Below, piece after piece: positions 31,876-41,682 of a stretch of 64,000 nt of DNA. Under the pieces are notes generated by a model. It was not told the origin of the DNA. It made no database searches and was given only the letters and a program-made list of their open reading frames with translations. The position numbers and the translations under genes were made by a program. How positions within the stretch are numbered: the stretch's first letter is position 1; each line of letters starts with the position of its first letter. Source of the stretch: Bordetella genomosp. 9 (lineage in GTDB: Bacteria > Pseudomonadota > Gammaproteobacteria > Burkholderiales > Burkholderiaceae_B); contig NZ_NEVJ01000003.1 in NCBI RefSeq assembly GCF_002261425.1, positions 3,642,772-3,706,771 of the forward strand, written 5' to 3'.

Positions 31876-32847
31876 TCAGGCGCCGCCCACGATGTCGGCC
31901 GCCGTGGCCGCCGTGTCGGGGGCCGCCTCGCAGGGCACCGGCACAGACGCTTCCTCGGGCTCGTTCCATTCCTGCAGCAGCGCGCGCCAGAGCGCGGCGT
32001 CCAGCCGCCGCACGCCGGTGGCGATCGAGCCGTCGGGATATAGCTTCATCCAGCGGTAGCCGGGCGGCTGCGGATCCAGCCTGTGCCGGCCATCGCGGAT
32101 GGTGAACTGGAAGCAGGTGGACGGCGTGGCCAGCATCCGCACGTTGCCGCGCCGGCGATCGAAGTCCTGGTGGACGTGGCCCCACAGCAGGATGCGGGCA
32201 TTGCCCCAGCGCGTCAGGTGGCGGAACAGCTCGGCGGCGTTGTCCAGCATCATGGAATCGCGCCAATCGGCGCTGATCTGCACCGCGTTGTGATGCATGG
32301 CGACCAGCGCCGGGCGGCCCTGTGCCGTGCCCAGAGCATGGTCGAGCAGTTCGAACTGATCCCTTTCCAGATGGCCGGCGTTGGAACCGGCGACATGCGA
32401 GTCCAGCATGACGACGCGCCAGGGGCCGATGTCGCTGACCGGTTCGGTCCAGGCGCCCAAAGCGCGCTTGAGCGCGGCCGGCGTGTCATGGTTGCCGGCC
32501 AGGCAGCGCACCGGCATGCCCAGCGGGGCGACCGCTTCGGCGAAACGGTGATAGGACATCTCGCTGCCGTCCTGCGACAGGTCGCCGGTCGCCAGCAGCA
32601 GGTCGGCGTCGCCATGGTCGCGCCGGATGGCCGCGACCACCGCCCGCAGGCTGGCGTCGGTGTTGACGCCCAGCATGACCGCGGGCGCGGCATAGAGATG
32701 GGGATCGGTGAGCTGCACCACCAGGGTGGGCGCGCCATCGGCGCGTTCCGTGCCGGCGGCCTGGGCGGCCTTGGCGGCTGTGGGGGCCTTCGGGGCTCTG
32801 GCGGCGCGCGCCGGCGACGCGGCGGAAAGCTTGGGAATAGTGTGCAA
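31876..32847 (-). CDS. CpdA-like metallophosphoesterase
   Basis: Calcineurin-like phosphoesterase related to 3',5'-cyclic-AMP phosphodiesterase CpdA. The 323-residue product has the dimetal motifs QLTDPHLY, LLATGDLSQDGS, LAGNHDTP, MHHNAV and WGHVHQDF in the correct order. An Ala/Lys/Pro-rich segment of about 40 residues precedes the domain and the C-terminus is acidic; neither is conserved in the family. It is divergent from the antiporter gene, whose C-terminal domain is cNMP-like. The substrate could be cAMP or another phosphodiester. Confidence 0.85.
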   Translation of the reverse strand: MHTIPKLSAASPARAARAPKAPTAAKAAQAAGTERADGAPTLVVQLTDPHLYAAPAVMLGVNTDASLRAVVAAIRRDHGDADLLLATGDLSQDGSEMSYHRFAEAVAPLGMPVRCLAGNHDTPAALKRALGAWTEPVSDIGPWRVVMLDSHVAGSNAGHLERDQFELLDHALGTAQGRPALVAMHHNAVQISADWRDSMMLDNAAELFRHLTRWGNARILLWGHVHQDFDRRRGNVRMLATPSTCFQFTIRDGRHRLDPQPPGYRWMKLYPDGSIATGVRRLDAALWRALLQEWNEPEEASVPVPCEAAPDTAATAADIVGGA

Positions 32848-33065
32848 CGGCGGCTCCGAAGTATGCGCATCCCTCTCGTGCCGGGCGCGGCAAGCGGCGC
32901 ACGGACGGCGGATGCGCGCCGCGACGACGCGGACCTTGCCACGTTATCGAAAATACGCGGCGCCGGGCATCCACCAAATCGTGCGGGCCGTAACGAAACG
33001 TGCGCCCGGATAAAACCAGCTATCCTTTCCCGTTGAAGACATACTCGCCCGGGGAAAAAAATTAG

Positions 33066-35576
33066 ATGGATGTAGGTCTGCTGGTATTCGGCCTGGCCGC
33101 GCTGTTGACGCTGGTCTGTTTCATGCCACCGCTGGCGGGGCGGCTCAAGCTGCCGTACTCGGTGCTGCTGGCGATCGTCGGTTGCCTGCTCGGCATCGTG
33201 ATCCACATCCATGGCTGGGCGCCGCCGGTATTGGCCGGCATGCTCGACTCCCTGGAAAAGTTCGAGATTTCCTCGGAAACTTTCCTTACCGTTTTCCTTC
33301 CCGTGCTGCTGTTCGAAACGGCGCTGTCGATGAACGTCAGGCGCCTGATGGACGATATCGGGCCCATCCTGATGATGGCCATCGTCGCGGTCTTCCTGTC
33401 GACGATCGTGGTCGGCTTCACGCTGAACAGCCTGTCTTCCTATGGCCTGGTGGTGTGCCTGCTGCTGGGCGCCATCGTCGCGACCACGGATCCGGCCGCG
33501 GTCGTCGGCATCTTCCGCGAGGTGGGCGCGCCCAAGCGCCTGACCACCCTGGTGGAAGGCGAAAGCCTGTTCAACGACGCGGCGTCCATCGCCTTGTACG
33601 CCGTGCTGGTCGGCGTGCTGGCCGGCCATAGCGAGATGTCGGCGGGCCGGGTGCTGCTGGACTTCCTCGTCAGCTTCCTGGGCGGGGGCCTGGCCGGCTA
33701 TGCCATGGGACGGGTGGCCTGCATGTTGTTCGCCGCGCTGCGCGGTTTCCCCACGGCGGAAATCACCCTGACGCTGACGCTGGCCTACCTGACCTTTTTC
33801 GTCAGCGACCACTATCTGCACGTGTCGGGCGTGGTCGCCACCGTGATCGCCGGCCTGGTCGTCGGATCGACGGGCCGCACGCGCATGGCGCCGACCACCT
33901 TCGAACATTTGACCAGCGCCTGGGAACAGTTCGGCTTCTGGGCCAATTCGCTGATCTTCCTGTTCGCCGCCATGCTGATCCCCCGCCTGATGGCCGATGC
34001 CACCCTGGGGGATGTCGCCTTGATCCTGGTGCTGTTCGTGACGGCGCTGGGCGCCCGCGCGGTCGCCGTATTCGGCCTGCTGCCCTTGCTGCGCCTGACC
34101 CGCTTCGGCACGCGCGTGAACCGCGCCTACAAGACGGTGATGCTGTGGGGCGGCCTGCGCGGCGCGGTGTCGCTGGCGCTGGCCCTGGCGGTGACCGAAC
34201 GCAGCGATGTGCCTTACGATGCGCGGCAGTTCGTGGCGGTCGCCACGACGGGTTTCGTGCTGATGACCTTGTTCATCAACGGCATCAGCCTGCGGCCGCT
34301 GATACGCATGCTGCGCCTGAACGAGCTGTCGCGCCACGAGGCGACCCTGCGCGACCAGGCGCTGGCCGTGGCGCTGGGCGATCTGCAGGAGAAGACCGAC
34401 GAGGTCGCCACGACCGAGCACATCGGGCCGGAGGTGCGCGAGCGCATCCACGCGGTGTTCGACCGCACCTTGGAACAGCTGCGCGACGCCGAAGTGCGCC
34501 ACATGAGCGTGGCCGAGCGCGTGGATATCGGCCTGGCCACCATCGCCCGGCGCGAAGAGGAAATGTTCTTCGACATCCTGAAGGCGCAGATCGTCGACTG
34601 GCGCATGGCGGAGTCGCTGCTGGCGCGTGCCGAACGGCTGGAAGACGCCGTGCGCGCCGGCGGCGTCAGCGGTTTCGAGAACGCCATCGCCGCCGACGTC
34701 CGCTATTCCCGCTCGTTCCGCGCGGCGTTACGGCTGCATTATCTGTTCGGCTTCCAGCGCTGGCTGGCGAACGAGCTGGCGCAGCGGTTCGCGGCCCTGA
34801 TGTGCAAGCGTTCCGTGGCCCAGCGGGTGATCCTGTTCGCGGGACAGCAATTGAAAGTGATGCTGGGCGAGGAAGCGACCCAGCGCATCGTCGTCGCGCA
34901 CCAGCGGCGCCTGGACGCCATCGAAAACGCGCTGCAGGCGCTCAACCTGCAATATCCGTCCTATGCCTTGTGGCTGCAGGAAAGCTATCTGGGACGTGTG
35001 GCCCGCCAGCTCGAACGCATGCGCTATCGCGACATGCTGGACCAGTTCCTGATCAGCGGCGAAGTCTACGCCGACCTGACACACCAGCTGGAACGGCGCT
35101 GGGCGCACATCGACAAGCATCCGCCGCTGGATATCGAATTGAGCGCCGCGGAACTGATCAAGCGGGTGCCGCTGTTCGAGAACCTGAGCGCGGATTCGCT
35201 GCGGGCGATTTCGCGCCTGCTGCGGCCGCGCCTGGCGCTGCCCGACCAGCATGTGCTGAAGGACCGCGCCGGCGAGGAAATGTGTTTCGTCGCGTCGGGC
35301 GCGGTGGCGGTGCATCTGCCGGACAACACGACGATCGAGCTGGGCAGCGGCGAGTTCTTCGGCGAGCTGGCCTTGCTGGGCGAACAGGCGCTGGTGCCCG
35401 ACGTGACCTCGCTGGGCTACAGCAAGCTGCTGATGATGTCGGCGCGGGATTTCCGCGCCTTGCTCGCGCACGACGCGGATCTGCGCGAGCGTATCGAAAA
35501 AGTGGCCCGGCAGCGGCTGCGGGCGATCGAGGTGTGGAAGCAGTTTTCCGCCTCGCCGCCGCCGACCGCTACTTGA
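33066..35576 (+). CDS. CPA1 (NhaP-type) sodium/proton antiporter with C-terminal cNMP-like domain
   Basis: An 836-residue monovalent cation/proton antiporter. Residues 1-420 form the membrane domain with twelve or so helices, including ATTDPAAVVGIFREVGAPKRLTTLVEGESLFNDAASIAL, which holds the ion-binding ND motif. A long cytoplasmic region follows, and about residues 700-820 form a cyclic-nucleotide-binding fold (RVPLFENLSADSLRAISRLL, GEFFGELALLG), as in plant SOS1 and some bacterial homologues. In the phosphate cassette the usual Arg after GELALL is absent (QALVPDVTSLGY), so nucleotide binding is doubtful. The start at 33066 follows GGGGAAAAAAATTAG with an A-rich ribosome site. Confidence 0.9.
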   Translation: MDVGLLVFGLAALLTLVCFMPPLAGRLKLPYSVLLAIVGCLLGIVIHIHGWAPPVLAGMLDSLEKFEISSETFLTVFLPVLLFETALSMNVRRLMDDIGPILMMAIVAVFLSTIVVGFTLNSLSSYGLVVCLLLGAIVATTDPAAVVGIFREVGAPKRLTTLVEGESLFNDAASIALYAVLVGVLAGHSEMSAGRVLLDFLVSFLGGGLAGYAMGRVACMLFAALRGFPTAEITLTLTLAYLTFFVSDHYLHVSGVVATVIAGLVVGSTGRTRMAPTTFEHLTSAWEQFGFWANSLIFLFAAMLIPRLMADATLGDVALILVLFVTALGARAVAVFGLLPLLRLTRFGTRVNRAYKTVMLWGGLRGAVSLALALAVTERSDVPYDARQFVAVATTGFVLMTLFINGISLRPLIRMLRLNELSRHEATLRDQALAVALGDLQEKTDEVATTEHIGPEVRERIHAVFDRTLEQLRDAEVRHMSVAERVDIGLATIARREEEMFFDILKAQIVDWRMAESLLARAERLEDAVRAGGVSGFENAIAADVRYSRSFRAALRLHYLFGFQRWLANELAQRFAALMCKRSVAQRVILFAGQQLKVMLGEEATQRIVVAHQRRLDAIENALQALNLQYPSYALWLQESYLGRVARQLERMRYRDMLDQFLISGEVYADLTHQLERRWAHIDKHPPLDIELSAAELIKRVPLFENLSADSLRAISRLLRPRLALPDQHVLKDRAGEEMCFVASGAVAVHLPDNTTIELGSGEFFGELALLGEQALVPDVTSLGYSKLLMMSARDFRALLAHDADLRERIEKVARQRLRAIEVWKQFSASPPPTAT

Positions 35577-35648
35577 ATACCGAATCCGGGCCCGAACCGA
35601 ACCCTGGCCCTGGCCCGGGTCCAACCCGAGCCCTGGCCTGCGGGCCGC

Positions 35649-36674
35649 TCAGGTGGTTTCGCGGCGCACCAGGCGGAAACCCAGGTCCAAGTGCCGCTCC
35701 GGATTGGGCTTGCCTTCCAGTGCGTTCATCAGCAGCGTCGCCGCCGAGCGGCCGATCTCGTAGCGCGGCGTGGCGATCGTCGACAGCGGCGGCGTGGTCC
35801 AGGCGGTGCCGGTCAGGTCGTGGAAGCCGATCAGCCCCATCCGCCCCGGCACATCGACGCCCAGGCGGCCGCATTGGAACACCGCGCCCTGCGCCAGGTC
35901 GTCATTGCAGAAGAAGATCCCGTCGCATTCCGGGTGTTCGCGCAGCATGGTTTCGAGCAGCTCGGCGCCCAGCGCCAGTGAGGACTTGCTGGGCGTCATG
36001 ATTTCCAGCGCGGGATCGTAGCGGCCCGCATCGCGCAGCGCCTGCCGGCATCCTTCGCAGCGGCGCAGCGAGCGCGGATCGAGCTGCGCGCCGATGATCC
36101 CGATATGGCGGTAGCCGCGCTCCACCAGGTGCCGTCCCGCCGCATAGCCCGACTCGAACTGCGAAAACCCCACGCTGAGCCCGCGTTCGCCGTCCAGGGT
36201 CTCGATCGTATGGACGGTGGGGATCTTCAGCGACTCCAGCAATTTCCACACCCCGGGCCGATGGTCCACGCCCGTCAGGATCAGGCCGTCGGGCGAATGC
36301 TGCAGATAGGTACGCAGCAGGGCTTCTTCCGCCTCGGCCGAATAGCCGGTCAGGCCGATGTGCATATGGTGGGCATGCGCGTCCAGGACTTCCTTGATGC
36401 CCACCAGGATGTCGACGAACACCACATTGCTCAGGGAAGGAATCAGCACCACGACCGTGCGCGAACGCGCCGACGCCAGCGCGCTGGCGGCATGGTTCGG
36501 CACGTAGCCCAGCCGGTCGCAGGCTTCCTGGATCCTGGCCCGCAGCGCCGGCTGCACCTTGTCCGGCGTGCGCAGGGCGCGCGACACGGTGATCGCGCTG
36601 ACGCCCGCGGCGCGCGCGACGTCCGCCATGGTGACGCCGTGCTGGCGCGAGCTGCGGGACTTGCGGACCGTCAT
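35649..36674 (-). CDS. LacI family transcriptional regulator
   Basis: 341-residue repressor. The N-terminal helix-turn-helix and hinge read VTMADVARAAGVSAITVSRALRTPDKVQPALRARIQEACDRLGYVPNHAASALAS, quoted only as landmarks; the rest is a periplasmic-binding-like effector domain (SRTVVVLIPSLSNVVFVDIL, CDGIFFCNDDLAQGAVFQC). It is closest in style to GntR/gluconate-type regulators. It is divergent from the TRAP-dehydratase operon, with one clear LacI-type palindrome in between, and probably represses that operon until a sugar acid binds. Confidence 0.92.
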   Translation of the reverse strand: MTVRKSRSSRQHGVTMADVARAAGVSAITVSRALRTPDKVQPALRARIQEACDRLGYVPNHAASALASARSRTVVVLIPSLSNVVFVDILVGIKEVLDAHAHHMHIGLTGYSAEAEEALLRTYLQHSPDGLILTGVDHRPGVWKLLESLKIPTVHTIETLDGERGLSVGFSQFESGYAAGRHLVERGYRHIGIIGAQLDPRSLRRCEGCRQALRDAGRYDPALEIMTPSKSSLALGAELLETMLREHPECDGIFFCNDDLAQGAVFQCGRLGVDVPGRMGLIGFHDLTGTAWTTPPLSTIATPRYEIGRSAATLLMNALEGKPNPERHLDLGFRLVRRETT

Positions 36675-36766
36675 GGCTGGGGCTGTCGCAAAAAGTCCGT
36701 AGTCTGACCCAAAGGCTGGCTCGGTACAAACCCGGACAGGGGTGGCAAAGGGTTGGCAGGCTGGTC

Positions 36767-36782
36767 ATGATAGCGCTAACAT
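36767..36782. promoter_or_regulatory. LacI-type operator between the regulator and the TRAP genes
   Basis: ATGATAGC-GCTAACAT, a 16-bp palindrome with a central AGCGCT and one mismatched pair, has the form typical of LacI-family operators. It lies 47 nt before the first TRAP gene and 93 nt from the lacI-like start. Confidence 0.7.
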
Positions 36783-36828
36783 TCACGTCCGCATCGATAG
36801 CAACGCGAAAAAATTCCAGGAGACAACG

Positions 36829-37371
36829 ATGCAGACCGCCCCTCCGGCGGGGCGGGCGCGCAGCCCGCTCAACCGAGCCCTCGATCTCGTATTCCGCATC
36901 CAGCGCGCCATCATGGTGGCCTGCCTGGTGGTCATGGTGGTGCTGCTGTTCGGCAACGTCGCCCTGCGGTACCTGTTCAATTCCGGCATCAACGTTTCCG
37001 ACGAGCTGTCGCGCCTGGCCTTCGTCTGGCTGATCTTCATCGGCTCGGTGCTGGCGATGCGCGAACACACGCACATGGGCGTGACCATGCTGGTGGAACG
37101 CTTCGGCCGCGGCGCGCGTCGCGCCACCCACCTGTTCTGCCAGGTCCTGGTGCTGGCGGTGCTGTGCATGTTGATCAAGGGCAGCTGGGACCAGACCCTG
37201 ATCGGCATGGCGACGCGGCTGCCCGTGACCGGCCTGCCGGCCGGCATTTTCAATGTGGCCTGCCTGTATGCGGCGGTCGCCATGGCCTTGCTGACGCTGG
37301 CCGACGTCGTCCTGACGCTGGGCGGCGCCGAACCGGGGCTGGACGCCAGCGCCGTCGATCCGCTCAGTTGA
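36829..37371 (+). CDS. TRAP transporter small membrane subunit (DctQ family)
   Basis: Small four-helix subunit of a tripartite ATP-independent periplasmic transporter, 180 residues. Landmarks are RIQRAIMVACLVVMVVLLFGNVALRYLFNSGINVSDELSRLAFVWLIFIGSVLAMREHTHMGV. The start at 36829 has CCAGGAGA just upstream; earlier in-frame starts would cross the operator. The DctM gene follows after 22 nt. Confidence 0.92.
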   Translation: MQTAPPAGRARSPLNRALDLVFRIQRAIMVACLVVMVVLLFGNVALRYLFNSGINVSDELSRLAFVWLIFIGSVLAMREHTHMGVTMLVERFGRGARRATHLFCQVLVLAVLCMLIKGSWDQTLIGMATRLPVTGLPAGIFNVACLYAAVAMALLTLADVVLTLGGAEPGLDASAVDPLS

Positions 37372-37393
37372 TCCATTTCCTGCTTCCGATGCC

Positions 37394-38677
37394 ATGATTC
37401 TCACCGTATTCCTGATCGTGCTGCTGGGCCTGCTCGCGCTGGGCATGCCGATCGCGTTCGCGCTGTTGATCAGCGCCGTGCCGATGATGTTCCAGCTGGA
37501 TTTCGTCGATCCGCAGATCCTGGCGCAGAACATGCTCGGCGGCGCCAACAGTTTCACCCTGATGGCTGTGCCGCTGTTCATGCTGGCCGGCGAACTCATG
37601 AACGAAGGCGGCATATCGCGCCGCATCGTGAACCTGGCCACCATGTTCGTCGGGCATATCCGCGGCGGATTGGGCTACGTCGCCATCTTCGCCAGCGTGC
37701 TGCTGGCGGCCTTGTCCGGATCGGCGGTGGCGGACGCCGCCGCGCTGGGTTCGCTGCTGATCCCCATGCTGCGGGAAAAGGGCTACGAAGCCGGCGATGC
37801 CGCGGGCCTGATTTCGGCGGGCGGCATCATCGCCCCGATCATCCCGCCGTCGATCTCCTTCATCATCTATGGCGTGGCGACCAATGTGTCGATCACCAAG
37901 CTGTTCTTCGCCGGCATCGCACCTGGCCTGCTGATGGCGCTGACGCTGGTGGCGGTGTGGTCCTGGACGGCGCGCCGCAGCGGCGCCAGGGTGCAGCCGA
38001 CGCCGCGCCAGCCCTGGCGTGCACGCATGCGCGCGCTGCGCGAATCGATATGGGCGCTGTTCCTGCCCGTGATCATCATCGGCGGCCTGCGCGGCGGCAT
38101 CTTCACACCCACCGAGGCGGCGGTGGTGGCGGCCGTCTACGCGCTGCTGATCAGCCTGTTCGTGTATCGCGAAATCCGCTTCAAGGATCTGGGACCGCTG
38201 TTCGCACGCGCGGCCAGCACCACCGCCATCGTCATGTTCCTGGTGGCCGCGGCAATGGTGTCCTCCTACATGATCACCCTGGCCGACATGCCGCAGGACC
38301 TGGTCGCGCTGCTGGAACCCCTGCTCGAGCATCCCAAGTGGCTGATGTTCGCGATGCTCATCGTGCTGACGCTGGTCGGCACCGCGATGGACCTGACGCC
38401 CACCATCCTGATACTGGCGCCGGTGCTGATGCCGGTCGTCACCAAGGCCGGCATCGATCCTGTCTACTTCGGCGTGATGTTCGTCATGGTCGGCTGCGTC
38501 GGCCTGTTGACCCCGCCGGTCGGCACTGTCCTGAACGTCGTGGCCGGCGTCGCCCGCATCCGCATGGAAACGATCATCCGTGGCGCATGGCGCTACGTGG
38601 TCGCCTATACCTTGCTGCTTCTGTTGATGGTGATCTTTCCGGAACTGATCACCGTGCCGGCGAAGTGGATTCATTAG
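37394..38677 (+). CDS. TRAP transporter large permease (DctM family)
   Basis: Transport-channel subunit of 427 residues with about twelve helices. Family landmarks are MPIAFALLISAVPMMFQ, SGSAVADAAALGSLLIPMLREKGYEAGDAAGLISAGGIIAPIIPPSISFIIYG and GLLTPPVGTVLNVVAGVARI. It sits between the DctQ and DctP genes. Confidence 0.95.
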   Translation: MILTVFLIVLLGLLALGMPIAFALLISAVPMMFQLDFVDPQILAQNMLGGANSFTLMAVPLFMLAGELMNEGGISRRIVNLATMFVGHIRGGLGYVAIFASVLLAALSGSAVADAAALGSLLIPMLREKGYEAGDAAGLISAGGIIAPIIPPSISFIIYGVATNVSITKLFFAGIAPGLLMALTLVAVWSWTARRSGARVQPTPRQPWRARMRALRESIWALFLPVIIIGGLRGGIFTPTEAAVVAAVYALLISLFVYREIRFKDLGPLFARAASTTAIVMFLVAAAMVSSYMITLADMPQDLVALLEPLLEHPKWLMFAMLIVLTLVGTAMDLTPTILILAPVLMPVVTKAGIDPVYFGVMFVMVGCVGLLTPPVGTVLNVVAGVARIRMETIIRGAWRYVVAYTLLLLLMVIFPELITVPAKWIH

Positions 38678-38735
38678 AGGCCCGCCAATGCCGACGGGCC
38701 CGCAACCAGGAAGTGACAACCCTCGGGAGACAACC

Positions 38736-39755
38736 ATGTTCACCACCATGAAAAAACTGGCCGTCGCGCTGGCCGCCGTCTCGCTGTGCGGCGCCGCGGG
38801 CGTGGCCCAGGCGCAGGAAGTGAAGACGCGCATCATCCGCTTCGGCTACGGCCTGAACGAAGAGAGCGTGCAGGGACGCGCGGCGCGCTATCTGGCCGAG
38901 GAATTGGGCAAGATCAGCGGCGGCAAGCTGAAGATGCGCACCTACGGTTCGGCCAACCTGGGTTCGGACGAGCAGATGCAGGCCGCGCTGGTGGGCGGCG
39001 CGCAGGAAATGATGGTCGGGTCCACCGCGCCGCTGGCCACCATGGTCAAGGAGTTCGGCGTCTACGACCTGCCCTTCCTGTTCAATGATGAAAAGGAAGC
39101 GGACGCGGTCCTGGACGGTCCCTTCGGCGAGAAACTGCTGAAGATGCTGGACGCCAAGGGCCTGGTCGGCCTGGTGTACTGGGAAAACGGCTTCCGCAAC
39201 GTGACGAACTCCAAGCATCCCATCGCCAAGGCGGAGGATATGCAGGGGATCAAGCTGCGCGTGATGCAGAACCAGATTGCGCTGGGCGTGTTCGGCGCGC
39301 TGGGCGCCAATGCGGTGCCCATGCCGTTCTCCGAGTTGTTCACCGCGCTGGAAACGAAAACGGTGGACGGGCAGGAGAACCCCGTCACCACCATCCAGAG
39401 CAGCAAGTTCTACGAGGTGCAGCCCTACCTGAGCATGACGCGGCACGTCTATACGCCCTGGGTGCTGATGGCATCCAAGAAGTGGTGGGACACGCTGTCG
39501 CCGGACGAGCAGAAGCTGATCCGCCAGGCTGCCGCGTCGTCGCGCGACTTCGAACGCAAGGACAGCCGCGCCGATTCCAATAAGGCGATGACCGTGCTGA
39601 AGGACTCCGGCATGAAGATCAACACCGTTTCCCCGGAAGAACTGCAGCGGCTGCGTGAGAAAGCCCAGCCGGTGGTCGACAAGTACACGCAGGACCTGGG
39701 GCCCGATCTGGTCAAGCAGCTGCAGGACGAGATCAACAAGGTCCGCAAGGGCTGA
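38736..39755 (+). CDS. TRAP transporter solute-binding protein (DctP family)
   Basis: Periplasmic receptor, 339 residues with a signal peptide (MKKLAVALAAVSLCGAAGVAQAQ). DctP motifs include GDEQMQAAL-like GSDEQMQAALVGGAQEMMVGS, KGLVGLVYWENGFRNVTNSKHPI and ALGANAVPMPFSELFTALETKTVDGQENP. The arginine in KLRVMQ and the neighbouring residues fit binding of a carboxylate. The start at 38736 has CGGGAGA upstream. Confidence 0.94.
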   Translation: MFTTMKKLAVALAAVSLCGAAGVAQAQEVKTRIIRFGYGLNEESVQGRAARYLAEELGKISGGKLKMRTYGSANLGSDEQMQAALVGGAQEMMVGSTAPLATMVKEFGVYDLPFLFNDEKEADAVLDGPFGEKLLKMLDAKGLVGLVYWENGFRNVTNSKHPIAKAEDMQGIKLRVMQNQIALGVFGALGANAVPMPFSELFTALETKTVDGQENPVTTIQSSKFYEVQPYLSMTRHVYTPWVLMASKKWWDTLSPDEQKLIRQAAASSRDFERKDSRADSNKAMTVLKDSGMKINTVSPEELQRLREKAQPVVDKYTQDLGPDLVKQLQDEINKVRKG

Positions 39756-39821
39756 AGCCTGTAGACAGGCCGGGTTCCATCCCCGGACCCGGCCGCCAGC
39801 ATTACCGCCACGAGAAACATC

Positions 39822-41606
39822 ATGTCCGAAGCTCCCCGCCGCCTGCGCAGCCAGAAATGGTTCGACGATCCCACCCACGCCGACATGACGGCGATCTATG
39901 TGGAGCGTTACCTGAACTATGGGCTGACGCGCGCCGAACTGCAGTCCGGCCGTCCCATCATCGGCATCGCGCAGACCGGCAACGATCTGGCGCCCTGCAA
40001 CCGGCATCATCTGGAACTGTCACAGCGCACCAAGGCGGCGATCCGGGATGCCGGCGGCATTCCCATGGAGTTTCCCGTGCATCCGCTGGCCGAGCAGGGC
40101 CGACGTCCGACGGCCGCGCTGGACCGCAACCTGGCCTATCTGGGCCTGGTGGAAATCCTGCACGGATATCCGCTGGACGGCGTGGTGCTGACCACGGGTT
40201 GCGACAAGACCACGCCGGCCTGCCTGATGGCCGCGGCGACGGTGGATATCCCCGCCATCGTGCTGTCCGGCGGCCCCATGCTCGATGGCTGGCACGAAGG
40301 CAAGCGCGTGGGCTCTGGCACCGTGATCTGGCATGCCCGCAACCTGATGGCCGCCGGCAAGATCGACTACGAAGGCTTCATGGCGCTGGCGACGGCGTCG
40401 TCGCCGTCGGTGGGCCACTGCAACACCATGGGCACGGCCCTGTCCATGAATTCGCTGGCCGAAGCGCTGGGCATGTCGCTGCCGACCTGCGCCAGCATCC
40501 CGGCGCCGTACCGCGAGCGCGGCCAGATGGCCTATGCCACCGGCCTGCGCATCGTCGACATGGTGCGCGAAGACCTGCGGCCGTCGCGCATCCTGACGCG
40601 GCAGGCCTTCGAGAACGCCATCGTGGTGGCGTCGGCCCTGGGGGCGTCGAGCAACTGCCCGCCGCACCTGATCGCCATCGCGCGCCATATGGGCGTCGAG
40701 CTGTCGCTGGACGATTGGCAGCGGCTGGGCGAAGACGTGCCGCTGCTGGTCAATTGCGTGCCGGCCGGAGAATACCTGGGCGAGAACTTCCACCGTGCGG
40801 GCGGCGTGCCGGCCGTGCAGCATGAACTGCTGGCGGCGGGCCGGCTGCATGGCGATTGCCTGACCGTTTCCGGCAGGACGGTGGGCCAGATCGCCGGCGC
40901 GGCCGTCACCGGCGATCGCGACGTCATCCGCAGCTGCGACACGCCGCTCAAGCAGCGCGCGGGTTTCATCGTGCTGTCGGGCAACTTCTTCGACAGCGCC
41001 ATCATGAAAATGTCGGTGGTCGGCGAAGACTTCCGCAAGGCTTACCTGTCCAAGCCCGGCGACGAAAACGCCTTCGAAACGCGCGCCATCGTCTTCGACG
41101 GTCCCGAGGACTACCACGCGCGCATCGACGATCCGGACCTGAAGATCGACGAGCACTGCATGCTGGTCATACGCGGCGCCGGGCCGATCGGCTATCCCGG
41201 CGGCGCGGAGGTCGTGAACATGGCGCCGCCGGCAAGCCTGATCCAGCAAGGCATCGAGTCGCTGCCCTGCATGGGGGATGGCCGCCAGAGCGGTACGTCG
41301 GCCAGCCCGTCCATCCTGAACATGTCGCCCGAGGCGGCGGCCGGCGGCGGCCTGGCGTTGCTGCGCACCGGCGACCGCATCCGCGTCGACCTGAATGCCC
41401 GCACGGTCACGCTGCAGGTCGATGCCGCCGAACTGGAAGCGCGCCGCGCCGAAGAACCGGCCTTCCGGATCCCGCCGGCGCAGACGCCCTGGCAGGAGAT
41501 CTTCCGCGGCATGACCGGGCAGTTGTCCACCGGCATGTGCCTGGAACCGGCCACCCTGTACCTGAAGGTGGTGGAGCAGCGCGGCGATCCCCGCCATTCA
41601 CACTAG
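39822..41606 (+). CDS. IlvD/Edd family sugar-acid dehydratase (L-arabonate dehydratase-like)
   Basis: 594-residue Fe-S dehydratase. Landmarks are RSQKWFDDPTHADMTAIYVERYLNYGLTR, CNRHHLELSQRTK, TTGCDKTTPACLMAA near residue 127, HCNTMGTALSMNSLAEALGM near residue 200 and GDGRQSGTSASPSILNMSPEAA near the C-terminus, where the serine acts as base. The N-terminal block RSQxWFD and length fit the aldonate subgroup (L-arabonate, D-xylonate or D-fuconate) rather than branched-chain IlvD. With the TRAP transporter and LacI regulator it makes an import-and-dehydrate unit for a sugar acid; the exact sugar is unknown. Confidence 0.88.
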   Translation: MSEAPRRLRSQKWFDDPTHADMTAIYVERYLNYGLTRAELQSGRPIIGIAQTGNDLAPCNRHHLELSQRTKAAIRDAGGIPMEFPVHPLAEQGRRPTAALDRNLAYLGLVEILHGYPLDGVVLTTGCDKTTPACLMAAATVDIPAIVLSGGPMLDGWHEGKRVGSGTVIWHARNLMAAGKIDYEGFMALATASSPSVGHCNTMGTALSMNSLAEALGMSLPTCASIPAPYRERGQMAYATGLRIVDMVREDLRPSRILTRQAFENAIVVASALGASSNCPPHLIAIARHMGVELSLDDWQRLGEDVPLLVNCVPAGEYLGENFHRAGGVPAVQHELLAAGRLHGDCLTVSGRTVGQIAGAAVTGDRDVIRSCDTPLKQRAGFIVLSGNFFDSAIMKMSVVGEDFRKAYLSKPGDENAFETRAIVFDGPEDYHARIDDPDLKIDEHCMLVIRGAGPIGYPGGAEVVNMAPPASLIQQGIESLPCMGDGRQSGTSASPSILNMSPEAAAGGGLALLRTGDRIRVDLNARTVTLQVDAAELEARRAEEPAFRIPPAQTPWQEIFRGMTGQLSTGMCLEPATLYLKVVEQRGDPRHSH

Positions 41607-41682
41607 GCATGGCCAGCGGGCCGGCGGACGCCGTGGCCGCGGGCATGGCCGGCATCCCGCCGCCCGGGAGGCAATCCCGCGC

